Source: Lewinellaceae bacterium (GTDB taxonomy: Bacteria > Bacteroidota > Bacteroidia > Chitinophagales > Saprospiraceae). From it: a stretch of 64,000 nt of DNA. The DNA is taken from positions 1 to 64,000 of the forward strand of contig JACJXZ010000013.1 of assembly GCA_020636375.1 (NCBI GenBank). The letters are read 5' to 3'. The notes below the pieces were generated by a model. That model searched no databases, was not told the origin of the DNA, and saw only the letters and a list, made by a program, of their open reading frames with translations. This document shows, one piece after another, positions 7,879 through 15,254 of this stretch; the stretch's first letter is position 1, and every line of letters starts with the position of its first letter. A program made the position numbers and the translations under genes.

Positions 7879-7960
7879 AGCGGTCCCGCTCCTGTGGAGC
7901 GGGATTAATCCAGGTACTCCCCGCTTTGCAAGCGGGATTCAAGCCCTTGCTGAGGCGCCA
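7865..7960 (+). pseudogene. tRNA-Asn 3' part with hairpins, copy B
   Basis: Same organisation as copy A, with a short divergent patch after TTAATCC before the CCGCTTTGCAAGCGG hairpin. The acceptor 3' strand and CCA are kept and the terminator follows at 7962-7986. Confidence 0.75.
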
Positions 7961-8015
7961 AGCCCTGAACGTATTGCGTTCAGGGCTTTTTCATTTGACC
8001 TGAACCCTACCGCCC

Positions 8016-8321
8016 ATGCACTACGCCTACATTCTTTATTCCCCCTCGGCTGACAAGTATTACGTTGGGCAGACGCCGGAGCTGGAAACCCGCCTGCTGT
8101 TTCCAAACGAGCTGTCAGAAAACTCCTTCACTTCCCGGTACCGGCCCTGGGTTTTGGAGCGGGCAATCGCCGTAAACACCCGCAGCGAGAGCCATGGCCC
8201 TTGAGCGGTACATCAAGGGCAGGAAAAGCAAGCGCTACATCCGGAAGCTCATCGACGAGGAAGCGGCTGTAAAAAGTTTGTTGGACAAATTCAATATCTC
8301 CCGCCAGGCTCAGTTGGTTAG
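8016..8321 (+). pseudogene. GIY-YIG copy 3, frameshifted
   Basis: The DNA matches the other copies, but a local change in the HNELSEN region (FPNELSEN) and a two-base insertion in AACACCCGCAGC-GAGAGCC shift the frame, so translation ends at 8204 after RSESHGP. The catalytic Glu region is lost. Either a real decayed copy or a consensus error in a repeat. Confidence 0.75.
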
Positions 8322-8502
8322 AGCGGTCCCGCTCCTGTGGAGGGCGGATTAATCCCGTACTACGCCTACGCCGGAGCTGGAAACCCGCCTGCTGTTCCAC
8401 AACGAGCTGTCAGAAAACTCCTTCCCGCTTTGCAAGCGGGATTCAAGCGGTACATCAAGGGCAGGAAAAGCAAGCGCTACATCCGGAAGCTGAGGCGCTG
8501 TA
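8308..8502 (+). pseudogene. tRNA-Asn-like copy C, scrambled with GIY-YIG fragments
   Basis: After the D arm and first hairpin the tRNA is interrupted by pieces copied from the GIY-YIG ORF (the CCGGAGCTGGAAACC segment and the GGTACATCAAGGGCAGG segment) around the CCCGCTTTGCAAGCGGG hairpin, then ends CTGAGGCGCTG. The order does not match any other unit. The usual terminator follows at 8504. Confidence 0.65.
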
Positions 8503-8556
8503 AGCCCTGAACGTATTGCGTTCAGGGCTTTTCATTTGACCTGAACCCTACCGCCC

Positions 8557-8880
8557 ATGCACTACGCCTACATACGCCTACATCCTTTATTCCCCCTCGG
8601 CTGACAAGTATTACGTTGGGCAGACGCCGGAGCTGGAAACCCGCCTGCTGTTCCACAACGAGCTGTCAGAAAACTCCTTCCTTCACGGTCCAATCGGTAC
8701 TACTACTGGGTTTTGGAGCGGGCAATCGCCGTAAACACCCGCAGCGAAGCCATACTTTATGAGCGGTACATCAAGGGCAGGAAAAGCAAGCGCTACATCC
8801 GGAAGCTCATCGACGAGGAAGCGGCTGTAAAAAGTTTGTTGGACAAATTCAATATCTCTCCGCCAGGCTCAGTTGGTTAG
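8557..8880 (+). pseudogene. GIY-YIG copy 4, rearranged
   Basis: The copy starts with a partial duplication (CTACGCCTACAT twice) and has two garbled patches, near 8684-8708 and near 8752-8762, compared with the intact copies; no full-length reading frame remains. The 3' end returns to the standard sequence and again stops in the tRNA D arm. Confidence 0.7.
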
Positions 8881-8984
8881 AGCGGTCCCGCTCCTGTGGA
8901 GCGGGATTAATCCAAATAAATATCTCCCCAGCTTTGCAAGCGGGATTCAAGCCCTGCTGCAAGCGGGATTCAAGCCAGGCGCCA
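8867..8984 (+). pseudogene. tRNA-Asn-like copy D, rearranged
   Basis: The first hairpin is normal, but the part after TTAATCC contains foreign AAATAAATATCTCC bases and a duplicated GCAAGCGGGATTCAAGCC segment. It ends GGCGCCA and is followed by the terminator at 8986-9015. Confidence 0.65.
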
Positions 8985-9039
8985 AGCCCTGAACGTATTG
9001 CGTTCAGGGCTTTTTCATTTGACCTGAACCCTACCGCCC

Positions 9040-9345
9040 ATGCACTACGCCTACATCCTTTATTCCCCCTCGGCTGACAAGTATTACGTTGGGCAGACGC
9101 CGGAGCTGGAAACCCGCCTGCTGTTCCACAACGAGCTGTCAGAAAACTCCTTCACTTCCCGGTACCGGCCCTGGGTTTTGGAGCGGGCAATCGCCGTAAA
9201 CACCCGCAGCGAAGCCATGGCCCTTGAGCGGTACATCAAGGGCAGGAAAAGCAAGCGCTACATCCGGAAGCTCATCGACGAGGAAGCGGCTGTAAAAAGT
9301 TTGTTGGACAAATTCAATATCTCTCCGCCAGGCTCAGTTGGTTAG
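9040..9345 (+). CDS. GIY-YIG nuclease domain protein, copy 5
   Basis: The predicted 101-residue protein is identical to copies 1 and 2, with YIL/YVG, the Arg of ETRLLFHN and the Glu of ALERYIK all present; only a silent change (ATCCTTTATT instead of ATTCTTTATT) distinguishes the DNA near the start. The stop codon is in the D arm of copy E of the tRNA-like sequence. Confidence 0.85.
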   Translation: MHYAYILYSPSADKYYVGQTPELETRLLFHNELSENSFTSRYRPWVLERAIAVNTRSEAMALERYIKGRKSKRYIRKLIDEEAAVKSLLDKFNISPPGSVG

Positions 9346-9427
9346 AGCGGTCCCGCTCCTGTGGAGCGGGATTAATCCGTAGGCCTCCCGCTTTGCAAGC
9401 GGGATTCAAGTCCTTGCTGAGGCGCCA
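9332..9427 (+). pseudogene. tRNA-Asn 3' part with two hairpin inserts, copy E
   Basis: Organised like copy A, with both hairpins and an intact 3' half ending CTTGCTGAGGCGCCA. It lacks a pairing 5' acceptor strand and an anticodon loop. Confidence 0.78.
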
Positions 9428-9428
9428 A

Positions 9429-9459
9429 GCCCTGAACGTATTGCGTTCAGGGCTTTTTT
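9429..9459 (+). terminator. Last array terminator, overlapping the convergent gene's stop
   Basis: GCCCTGAACG/CGTTCAGGGC followed by TTTTTT. The TGA stop of the minus-strand gene (9447-9449) lies inside the 3' stem, so this hairpin may serve both strands. Confidence 0.85.
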
Positions 9460-11009
9460 AGTTCCACAGGCGCAGATTCTTTTGCTTTCCATTCATAGGT
9501 TCGCGCTCCTTCTCTGACGCCTTTTTCCCGGCAGACTTCCTTCAGGAAAAATTCCCCCTGCACGGGCAGGGTGCTGTCGGCAGCCTGGCCCCGGTGCAGC
9601 TGTTCGTAGGTATAGTAGTCGATGGCGGTGCGCCGGGACAGCCTTGGGGCGAGTCGGAAGCGCTGCGCCGCTTCCCGCCAGCCGGGCTGCAATTCCCCTT
9701 CGAACACTTTAGACTTGGAGCCGCTGCCGTAAGAGAAGAAGCCCAAGAGGTGCCCTTCCAGTTCCTGCCCTTCTGTGCAGGCAGCTTCCAGGATACTCAT
9801 CAGGGAAAGGAATATGGAAGAAGTGTATAAGTTGCCGACCAGGGAAGACGCCCGCTCTCCCGCTTCGATCTTTTCCCGGACGAATACCTGGTAGGCATCC
9901 GTCTTGCTGACGGCCCGCAGGAAGCCGGCATGGGCTTTTTCAAAGGATTCCGTATCCGGGAAGCTTTCCCTTATCGGTTCCTGCAACCCATTCTCCCGGG
10001 CCAGGCCGGGCCAGGTGCCGGCAGCTTTAGCTTCCATCAGGTAGATCTCCGGAAACATACGCCGGGCCTGGAAAGCATAGGGGAGGTGGAAAACCAACTT
10101 GCTCCAGTGGCGGGAAATGGCTTCCGTTTTTATGCCGTAGCCGGCCTGGGGGGCGAAGTGTTCCAGAGCTTCCCGGATGCGCTCCTGATAGCAGGCATTG
10201 GAGTAATGCCCGTCAAAGACCGGTGTTTCCTTATGGATGCTGACGTGGGCTTCGCTGCTGGTCAGCACGCCGCCGTTCGGTGCCAGGTTCGCCAGTTTGC
10301 CGAGGGCTTCCCGGGCGGCCTGCGGGTTTTTGCCAGCCAGCCGGAGGGCTTCCAGCAGGAGGCTTTCCTTGCTGGCCATCCGCAGCGGCTTGAAGAAATC
10401 GTGGACGGAGCGGGTGGCCACCCCCCAGGCATCGCCGATGGCGATGAGGCGTGGATTGCGGCGCACCAGCAGGGCCACAGCACCGGCGCCCTGCGTATAT
10501 TCGCCTCCTGAGCCGAGCTCGTACTTGGCATTGTCCGACCCCACCACGATGCCGGTGCGTTTTTCTCCGCCTTTCACCCAGTCCAGGGTGTTTTGCAGGG
10601 CATCCACAGCGCCGATGCAGGCAAAGGTGAGGTCCACCACATCGCAGTGGAGGAAGCAGTCCGGCCCATGCTGTGCTTCAAAATACTGGCTGAGCATATC
10701 CAGCACATAGGAAGCCATCGGCTTGGAACCGTCGACGGAGCTCTCCGTACCCATATATATGCGCCCGACATCCTGCGGGCGGAGCCGGTTCTTTTCCATC
10801 AATTCCAGAACGGCGTTGGCGGCCATCGTTGCCACGTCTTCGTGCGCATCGGCCACCGACATGGCTTCCAGCCCCAGGCCTTTGCTGAGCTTTGCGTATT
10901 CCAGATTGCGCTCCCGGGCCAGGGCCTCGATCGGCAGGTAAATTTTCGGAATATAAGCCGCCATGTCATCGATACCGACGGCGACGGTTTGGTTCTGTAA
11001 GGATCCCAT
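9447..11009 (-). CDS. Hydroxymethylglutaryl-CoA synthase family protein
   Basis: A 520-residue thiolase-fold protein starting MGSLQNQTVAVGIDDMAAYIPK; the ATG at 11009 is preferred to an alternative start 24 codons upstream because conserved sequence begins here. The nucleophilic Cys is in DLTFACIGAVDAL (about residue 131). HMG-CoA synthase condenses acetyl-CoA with acetoacetyl-CoA in the mevalonate route to isoprenoids, which many Bacteroidota use. The last residues (VELKKP) and the stop are encoded within the array terminator region. Function is likely, but HMGCS paralogues with other beta-branching roles exist. Confidence 0.85.
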   Translation of the reverse strand: MGSLQNQTVAVGIDDMAAYIPKIYLPIEALARERNLEYAKLSKGLGLEAMSVADAHEDVATMAANAVLELMEKNRLRPQDVGRIYMGTESSVDGSKPMASYVLDMLSQYFEAQHGPDCFLHCDVVDLTFACIGAVDALQNTLDWVKGGEKRTGIVVGSDNAKYELGSGGEYTQGAGAVALLVRRNPRLIAIGDAWGVATRSVHDFFKPLRMASKESLLLEALRLAGKNPQAAREALGKLANLAPNGGVLTSSEAHVSIHKETPVFDGHYSNACYQERIREALEHFAPQAGYGIKTEAISRHWSKLVFHLPYAFQARRMFPEIYLMEAKAAGTWPGLARENGLQEPIRESFPDTESFEKAHAGFLRAVSKTDAYQVFVREKIEAGERASSLVGNLYTSSIFLSLMSILEAACTEGQELEGHLLGFFSYGSGSKSKVFEGELQPGWREAAQRFRLAPRLSRRTAIDYYTYEQLHRGQAADSTLPVQGEFFLKEVCREKGVREGARTYEWKAKESAPVELKKP

Positions 11010-11133
11010 TGCAGTAGGTTGTTTTGTGAAAATCGCTGCCCGGCAATATTGCCTTTGGGTATTTCGCCGGGCAGGCCGCAAATAATTAGGGGAGAAACAA
11101 CGATGGAGGATTATGGTTCATAGATAGCAGGTT

Positions 11134-11922
11134 CTATGGCTCCGTCCCGCTGCCCTTCCCCACTTCCTCCCCGATCAACCGCAGCCCATCCAGCGTCAGG
11201 TTGGGTTCGATGGCATAGAATTCGTCCTCCAGCGGATGAAGGATGGAAGAAAGCCCTCCGGTGGCCACAGCGATGTACTGCTGGCCCAGTTCCGCCCGGA
11301 TGGCCTGCAGCATATGCCGCACCAGGCCGACATAACCGATCAGGATGCCGCTTTGAATGGCATGCACCGTATTTTTGCCGACAGCGGAGGCCGGCAGTTC
11401 GAGCGGCACTTCCGGCAGCTGTGCCGTCTTTTGAAAAAGAGAAGAAATGGCGGTTTTGAGGCCGGGAGCGATGGAAACACCCAATAGCTCCCCGGCGCTG
11501 TTGACGGTCGTGAAGGTCAGTGCTGTACCAAAATCGGTAATGATGCAATCTTGCCGGAAAAGATAATGGGCAGCCACCGCATTGGCGTACAGGTCCGTGC
11601 CCAGTTCATCGGGGCGGGCGATCTGCAGCCGAAGGCGGGGGTAAATATCCGGCCCTACGACAATGGGCTGGATTCGGAACAGGTGAAAAACAAGTCCTTC
11701 AAAGATGGAACGCAGGGCCGGAACAACCGTACTGACCACTACGCGCTTCACCTCTCCGGCGGCAACATCCTTCTCCAGCAGGTAGTTGGTGATCTGCACT
11801 TCATAGTACAGCAGCGCCTCTCCGTCCCCCATGGTCGGCAGCCGCCAGGTATGTTTCCACTTGCCGCCTTCGGCCAGGCCAAAGGTGACGTTCGAGTTTC
11901 CGATGTCGATTGCTAATAACAT
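11134..11922 (-). CDS. coaX: Type III pantothenate kinase
   Basis: A 262-residue ASKHA-fold kinase that phosphorylates pantothenate in the first step of coenzyme A synthesis. It begins MLLAIDIGNSNVTFGL (phosphate-1 loop), has DFGTALTFTTV (about residues 128-138), the APGLKTAISSLFQKTAQLP segment and GGLSSIL near the C-terminus, all typical of CoaX. It lies just upstream, on the same strand, of the HMG-CoA synthase-like gene (125-base gap), perhaps as one CoA-linked transcription unit. Confidence 0.93.
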   Translation of the reverse strand: MLLAIDIGNSNVTFGLAEGGKWKHTWRLPTMGDGEALLYYEVQITNYLLEKDVAAGEVKRVVVSTVVPALRSIFEGLVFHLFRIQPIVVGPDIYPRLRLQIARPDELGTDLYANAVAAHYLFRQDCIITDFGTALTFTTVNSAGELLGVSIAPGLKTAISSLFQKTAQLPEVPLELPASAVGKNTVHAIQSGILIGYVGLVRHMLQAIRAELGQQYIAVATGGLSSILHPLEDEFYAIEPNLTLDGLRLIGEEVGKGSGTEP

Positions 11923-12002
11923 GAGGCGAAAATAGTGTTTTCCTGATTTTTCTTACCGCTTGTGAATGATTACCTTGTATTCCGAACCTCAAACGGAACG
12001 AT

Positions 12003-12566
12003 ATGAATACCCTGGATACTGAAATTTTCAACCTGCAGCGCAAAGTCGACCAGTACAAGGAAGTACTGCAGAATACGTTGAAATACAGGGAGGAATGGAA
12101 GGCCAGCCTGCGTGAAAAGATCCGCAGCATCCTCCAGCACCTCGTCACTGCCACCAAGCTGGATGCCGAGGTTGTCATCCGCTCGGAGATCGAAAACCTG
12201 GAAGCCGTCGTCCTGACCCTGGGGACTACCAAAAGCGGCATGTTCCAGAAGGTCAGCGAGGAAGTTCACCGCGACCTGATCAAGCACAACGGCTCTCTGG
12301 TCTATCAGCAACTGTTCAACGGGAAAGTGATCGTGTTGATCAACTATCCTTTCATCGAGAACTACGGCCAGCCCCGCCCGCCCAAAACCATCGCCATCTA
12401 CCGGCCCGAGGAACTGAAAGAGCCTTACTTTGTCCGCCACATGGAAGACCTCATGCAGGAGATCACCAACTGGGAGGACTACGACGATGACGAACCCAAC
12501 AAAAAGATAGGCTTCCAGCTCAACTTCAACCCGGATGGTATCGAAAGCGGGCAGGCGGAGAGGTAA
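12003..12566 (+). CDS. Conserved-looking hypothetical protein with N-terminal coiled coil
   Basis: I do not recognise this 187-residue protein. Residues 1-70 are charged heptad-like helix (TEIFNLQRKVDQYKEVLQN), the middle has a compact segment (KVIVLINYPFIENYG) and residues about 157-162 are an acidic patch (YDDDEP). No signal peptide or membrane segment is seen. It is divergent from coaX with an 80-base gap and ends in a 23-bp palindrome. Codon use and the clean start (CGATATGAATACC) support it as a real gene. Confidence 0.75.
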   Translation: MNTLDTEIFNLQRKVDQYKEVLQNTLKYREEWKASLREKIRSILQHLVTATKLDAEVVIRSEIENLEAVVLTLGTTKSGMFQKVSEEVHRDLIKHNGSLVYQQLFNGKVIVLINYPFIENYGQPRPPKTIAIYRPEELKEPYFVRHMEDLMQEITNWEDYDDDEPNKKIGFQLNFNPDGIESGQAER

Positions 12567-12651
12567 TTCGTGGCGCGATCATCCTGATCGCCAGCCCATG
12601 AGGATAAGGGTCGCTATTGTGGTCCGCAATCAGGATGATCGCGCCACGAAT
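12566..12651. repeat. 23-bp perfect inverted repeat between convergent genes
   Basis: The arm 12566-12588 (starting ATTCGTGGCGCG) is matched exactly by the reverse complement at 12629-12651, with a 40-base loop. It overlaps the stop of the upstream gene and precedes the convergent JetB-like gene end, so it may work as a terminator or be a palindromic mobile repeat. Confidence 0.85.
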
Positions 12652-12655
12652 GCTG

Positions 12656-13183
12656 CTACTCTTCCTCCTCCCCCTCCCTGCCCTTCGCCACGCCCCGCGC
12701 AAACTCCAGAAAATACTTGTGCCCCGGCGTGAAGCGGAACACCTCGTCGCCGACCTTGTCGATCAGGCGGCGGCGGGCCAGCAGGTGGTAGAAGTTGCGG
12801 CGGGAAGAACTGTCGCGCAGGCTTTTGGTGGCTTCCAGTATTTCCCGGAAGGAAGTCAGCTCCAGCAGGCGCTCCACATCCTCGTAGGCGAAAGTGCTGA
12901 AGCTCAGTTCCTCCATGATGTTCCTGCCCTCGCGGTCCATCTCATAGCAAAGCACTCCCAGGAAGATGCAAATGTCGCGGGAGAGCGTGTCGTTGTCGCG
13001 GGCGCTCTGCAGGAAGGCATAATCGCTCTGGCAAAGGAGCGTCAGGCCGAAGGACGCCTCAAAGAATTGCTGGTAGAAATCCAGGTTCTCCCGCAGGCAG
13101 GAAAATTCGGGCTCCCCTTCCACCAGGAAGCGGGCGTCCATCAGTAAGGCTTCGGTGATCTCGCGGTGGTATTCGGGATACAT
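12656..13183 (-). CDS. Wadjet/Mks condensin subunit JetB (MksE-like)
   Basis: A 175-residue protein with the size and all-helical, winged-helix-like composition of MksE/JetB (DYAFLQSARDNDTLSRDICIFLGVLCYE). In Wadjet-type condensins the MksE subunit binds the kleisin JetA and the SMC JetC to form a DNA loop-extruding complex. It is the last gene of a four-gene minus-strand cluster. The 80-base gap to jetA is filled largely by a heptamer repeat. The acidic end EGEEEE is unusual. The assignment rests on size and neighbours as much as on sequence. Confidence 0.72.
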   Translation of the reverse strand: MYPEYHREITEALLMDARFLVEGEPEFSCLRENLDFYQQFFEASFGLTLLCQSDYAFLQSARDNDTLSRDICIFLGVLCYEMDREGRNIMEELSFSTFAYEDVERLLELTSFREILEATKSLRDSSSRRNFYHLLARRRLIDKVGDEVFRFTPGHKYFLEFARGVAKGREGEEEE

Positions 13184-13202
13184 ATACTTTTCGATTATTT
13201 CT

Positions 13203-13251
13203 GCTGTTCGCTGTTGGCTGTTGGCTGTTCGCTGTTCGCTGTTCGCTGTTG
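13203..13251. repeat. Heptamer tandem repeat GCTGTT(C/G) x7
   Basis: Seven perfect-length units of 7 bp lie between the jetA stop (13264) and the jetB start (13183), inside the operon. A length change would alter the jetB leader without touching either coding region. Confidence 0.9.
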
Positions 13252-13263
13252 GCCTGGTATTTC

Positions 13264-14466
13264 CTACTTCCGGCTGACCCTTACTTCGGGCACCCGAAAA
13301 ACAAAATCCTCCAGTTCAATAGCGATCCGCCGGCCGGTAAATTCGGCCTCGTACAGTTCGCTGTCTTCAAAAACGATGCTGCAGATTTTCAGGAAGCGTT
13401 CGGTGGAGGGGTATTGCTCGTGCTGATACAGGCGTTCCCGGCACCATCCGAAAAAGTCATCGACCGGCAGTTGCTCTTGCAGGGATTCGACGTATAGCCC
13501 GCGGTCGAACAGCACCTCATGGCGGTCGACGGCAGTGATCTCTTCCTCCTGCAAAAGAACGGCTTCCGCCCGCCGTTCGAACTGCTCCAGGAAGAGGGCC
13601 AGGTTGGCGTCCGTACTGCCGCCGAAGAAATTGCGGTAACTGCGGGTAGTGAAGGACGGTACGCTGTGCCGGAATGGCCGCTCCAGGAACAGTATCCAGC
13701 CGCTGAGGATTTCCGACTCGGTCTGCAGGCGTTCGATCAGCGGCAGCAGCTCCCGGGAGAGGATGCGCGACTGCCGCAGGATGCGCTCGTTCGCGCCCCG
13801 GAGCAGCTCGTGCAATTGCCCGAAGCGGTCGCGGGCCAGTTGGTAGCCATGGCCCAGGCGCTCCCGGTTGGCGAAGGCAGACAGCTCGCCCAGCAGGCTG
13901 GCGATCGACTCGGAGTGTTGCAGGTCCAGGATGCTGTTGAGCGGAGCGATGTAGTATTCGATGAGGTGGCGGGCGCGGCGGATGCGCTCCCCGTATTCCA
14001 TCTTATCCTTATTGGCCTTCAGGTGCTGCGTCTCCCGCAGGAGCTGGCCGGTGTTGTTTTCCACGTTTTCGAGGAAGCGCTGCACCTCGTCATAGAGGGC
14101 CTCCAGTTGTTCCAGCAGGATGGGCTGTTCTCCCTCCGGGCATTCCTGCACGGCGGTGAAGAGTTCCCGGAAGGAGGTGCGGTATTTCTCCAGTTCCGAC
14201 GGCAGCAGTGGCTTGAACTCGCTGATCAGGAAGGCCAGGAAGGCGCGCACCGGTTCGTTGAGGCGGATGTCGTCATACTGCTCCGTCAAGAGCTTGTACT
14301 CGAACAGGCGGTTGGCGGAAATGTCGCCGGTATGTTTGGTCAGGGCGTTGAACTGCTCCCGCGAAATGACGTTGCCTGCCAGTTGCGCCAGGTAGAGCGA
14401 ACGGACGAGTTCGAAGTTCTCCACCATAAAGCGGAGCACCTTGTCGGGATCTGCTTTGAGTATCAT
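13264..14466 (-). CDS. Wadjet/Mks condensin kleisin subunit JetA (MksF-like)
   Basis: A 400-residue mostly helical protein. The N-terminal part (VLRFMVENFELVRSLYLAQLAG) resembles the winged-helix start of MksF/JetA kleisins, the middle is predicted coiled coil (EALYDEVQRFLENVENN, ETQHLKANKDKMEYGERIRR) and the C-terminal segment ending FVFRVPEVRVSRK would be the second winged helix. Kleisins bridge the two heads of the SMC dimer. Its ATG overlaps the stop of the JetD-like gene by four bases (ATGA), showing translational coupling. Confidence 0.75.
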   Translation of the reverse strand: MILKADPDKVLRFMVENFELVRSLYLAQLAGNVISREQFNALTKHTGDISANRLFEYKLLTEQYDDIRLNEPVRAFLAFLISEFKPLLPSELEKYRTSFRELFTAVQECPEGEQPILLEQLEALYDEVQRFLENVENNTGQLLRETQHLKANKDKMEYGERIRRARHLIEYYIAPLNSILDLQHSESIASLLGELSAFANRERLGHGYQLARDRFGQLHELLRGANERILRQSRILSRELLPLIERLQTESEILSGWILFLERPFRHSVPSFTTRSYRNFFGGSTDANLALFLEQFERRAEAVLLQEEEITAVDRHEVLFDRGLYVESLQEQLPVDDFFGWCRERLYQHEQYPSTERFLKICSIVFEDSELYEAEFTGRRIAIELEDFVFRVPEVRVSRK

Positions 14467-15254
14467 AATAATAATACCTCCTGTTCCAGAAAATGGCCGG
14501 TCTTTTCCAGCAGGCGGCGCACCCTGTCCACCTCCGGCAGGGTGGAGAGGCGGGTCCGCTTTTTCATCCGCGCGCCGGCCGGGAGCGGCCTGGAAAACCG
14601 ACGGTGCAGTTCTTCCAGTTCATCGGGCAGGTACAACTGCGCATGGGCATGCACCTCTTTAATGCGCAGGTACTCCTCCAGGCCGGTGAAGTCATAATCC
14701 GGGAAGTGCAGCCACTCTTCCGCCTGTATGCCCCGGGCCGGCTGCCGCCCGATGCGGCCGTAGGGATGCAGGAAGACCCAGGAATCGCCCAGCACTTTTT
14801 CGGCGGCCAGGAATACTTCCAGGTTTTCTACGCTGCAGGCTTTGGGAATGCCCGCCTTGGAGATGCTGGCAGCGAAGAAGCCGAAGTTGGCCGTATGTTC
14901 CTCCAGGTTGACCGGCGTATCGTTGACGATCACTTCCTGCCAGCCCCGCAGCAGGAAAATCCGCTTGCCGGGGCGTTTCCTGGCCTTGGAGTCTCTGAAA
15001 CGGGCCACATTTGCGGCACCGCTGTCCTGGCGGCCTCCCTCTTCGCCCACCGGGAAGTTGGCCTGCCAGAATGCCTCAAAGGCATCCGGGTCGGCAACGA
15101 CAAACGCATAGCCCCGCCCCCGCTTCTCCCGGCGGATGATGCCGCCGGCGAGCAGCTGCTGAAACTCGGCGCTGAAGCGGATGCTGTCGGGCGCAGCGCG
15201 CTCGGCCACCGGCCCTTCCTTAATTTTCAGATAAAACCTCTTCCGTCGGGTCAT
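14463..15254 (-). CDS. Wadjet nuclease subunit JetD-like (TOPRIM)
   Basis: A 263-residue protein shorter than the roughly 380 residues usual for JetD. A TOPRIM-type arrangement is visible: ACSVENLEVFLAAEKVL (about residues 137-153) supplies the acidic Glu, and HFPDYDFTGLEEYLRI (about 183-198) supplies the DxD metal-binding pair. In Wadjet, JetD cuts small circular DNA after loop extrusion by JetABC. It overlaps the SMC gene by 35 bases upstream and the kleisin gene by 4 bases downstream. The N-terminal domain appears reduced to a winged-helix-like segment. Confidence 0.75.
   Translation of the reverse strand: MTRRKRFYLKIKEGPVAERAAPDSIRFSAEFQQLLAGGIIRREKRGRGYAFVVADPDAFEAFWQANFPVGEEGGRQDSGAANVARFRDSKARKRPGKRIFLLRGWQEVIVNDTPVNLEEHTANFGFFAASISKAGIPKACSVENLEVFLAAEKVLGDSWVFLHPYGRIGRQPARGIQAEEWLHFPDYDFTGLEEYLRIKEVHAHAQLYLPDELEELHRRFSRPLPAGARMKKRTRLSTLPEVDRVRRLLEKTGHFLEQEVLLL

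Larger units (their letters stand above)
7007..9453 (+). repeat. Tandem array of tRNA-Asn / terminator / GIY-YIG cassettes
   Basis: Five units follow one another, each running from the tRNA D arm (GCTCAGTTGGTTAG) through the rest of the tRNA, a terminator and a GIY-YIG ORF to the next D arm. The first step is 415 bp and the next is 443 bp; the 28-bp difference equals two 14-bp gains caused by two hairpins replacing 7-base tRNA segments. Units 1, 2 and 5 are almost identical in sequence, while units 3 and 4 are scrambled by short rearrangements. The last unit abuts the HMG-CoA synthase-family gene. Confidence 0.9.

Noticed and set aside
7422..9427. Functional tRNA genes in the cassettes
   Set aside because: The copies lack a pairing 5' acceptor strand and an anticodon loop; only 6998-7074 folds as a tRNA.
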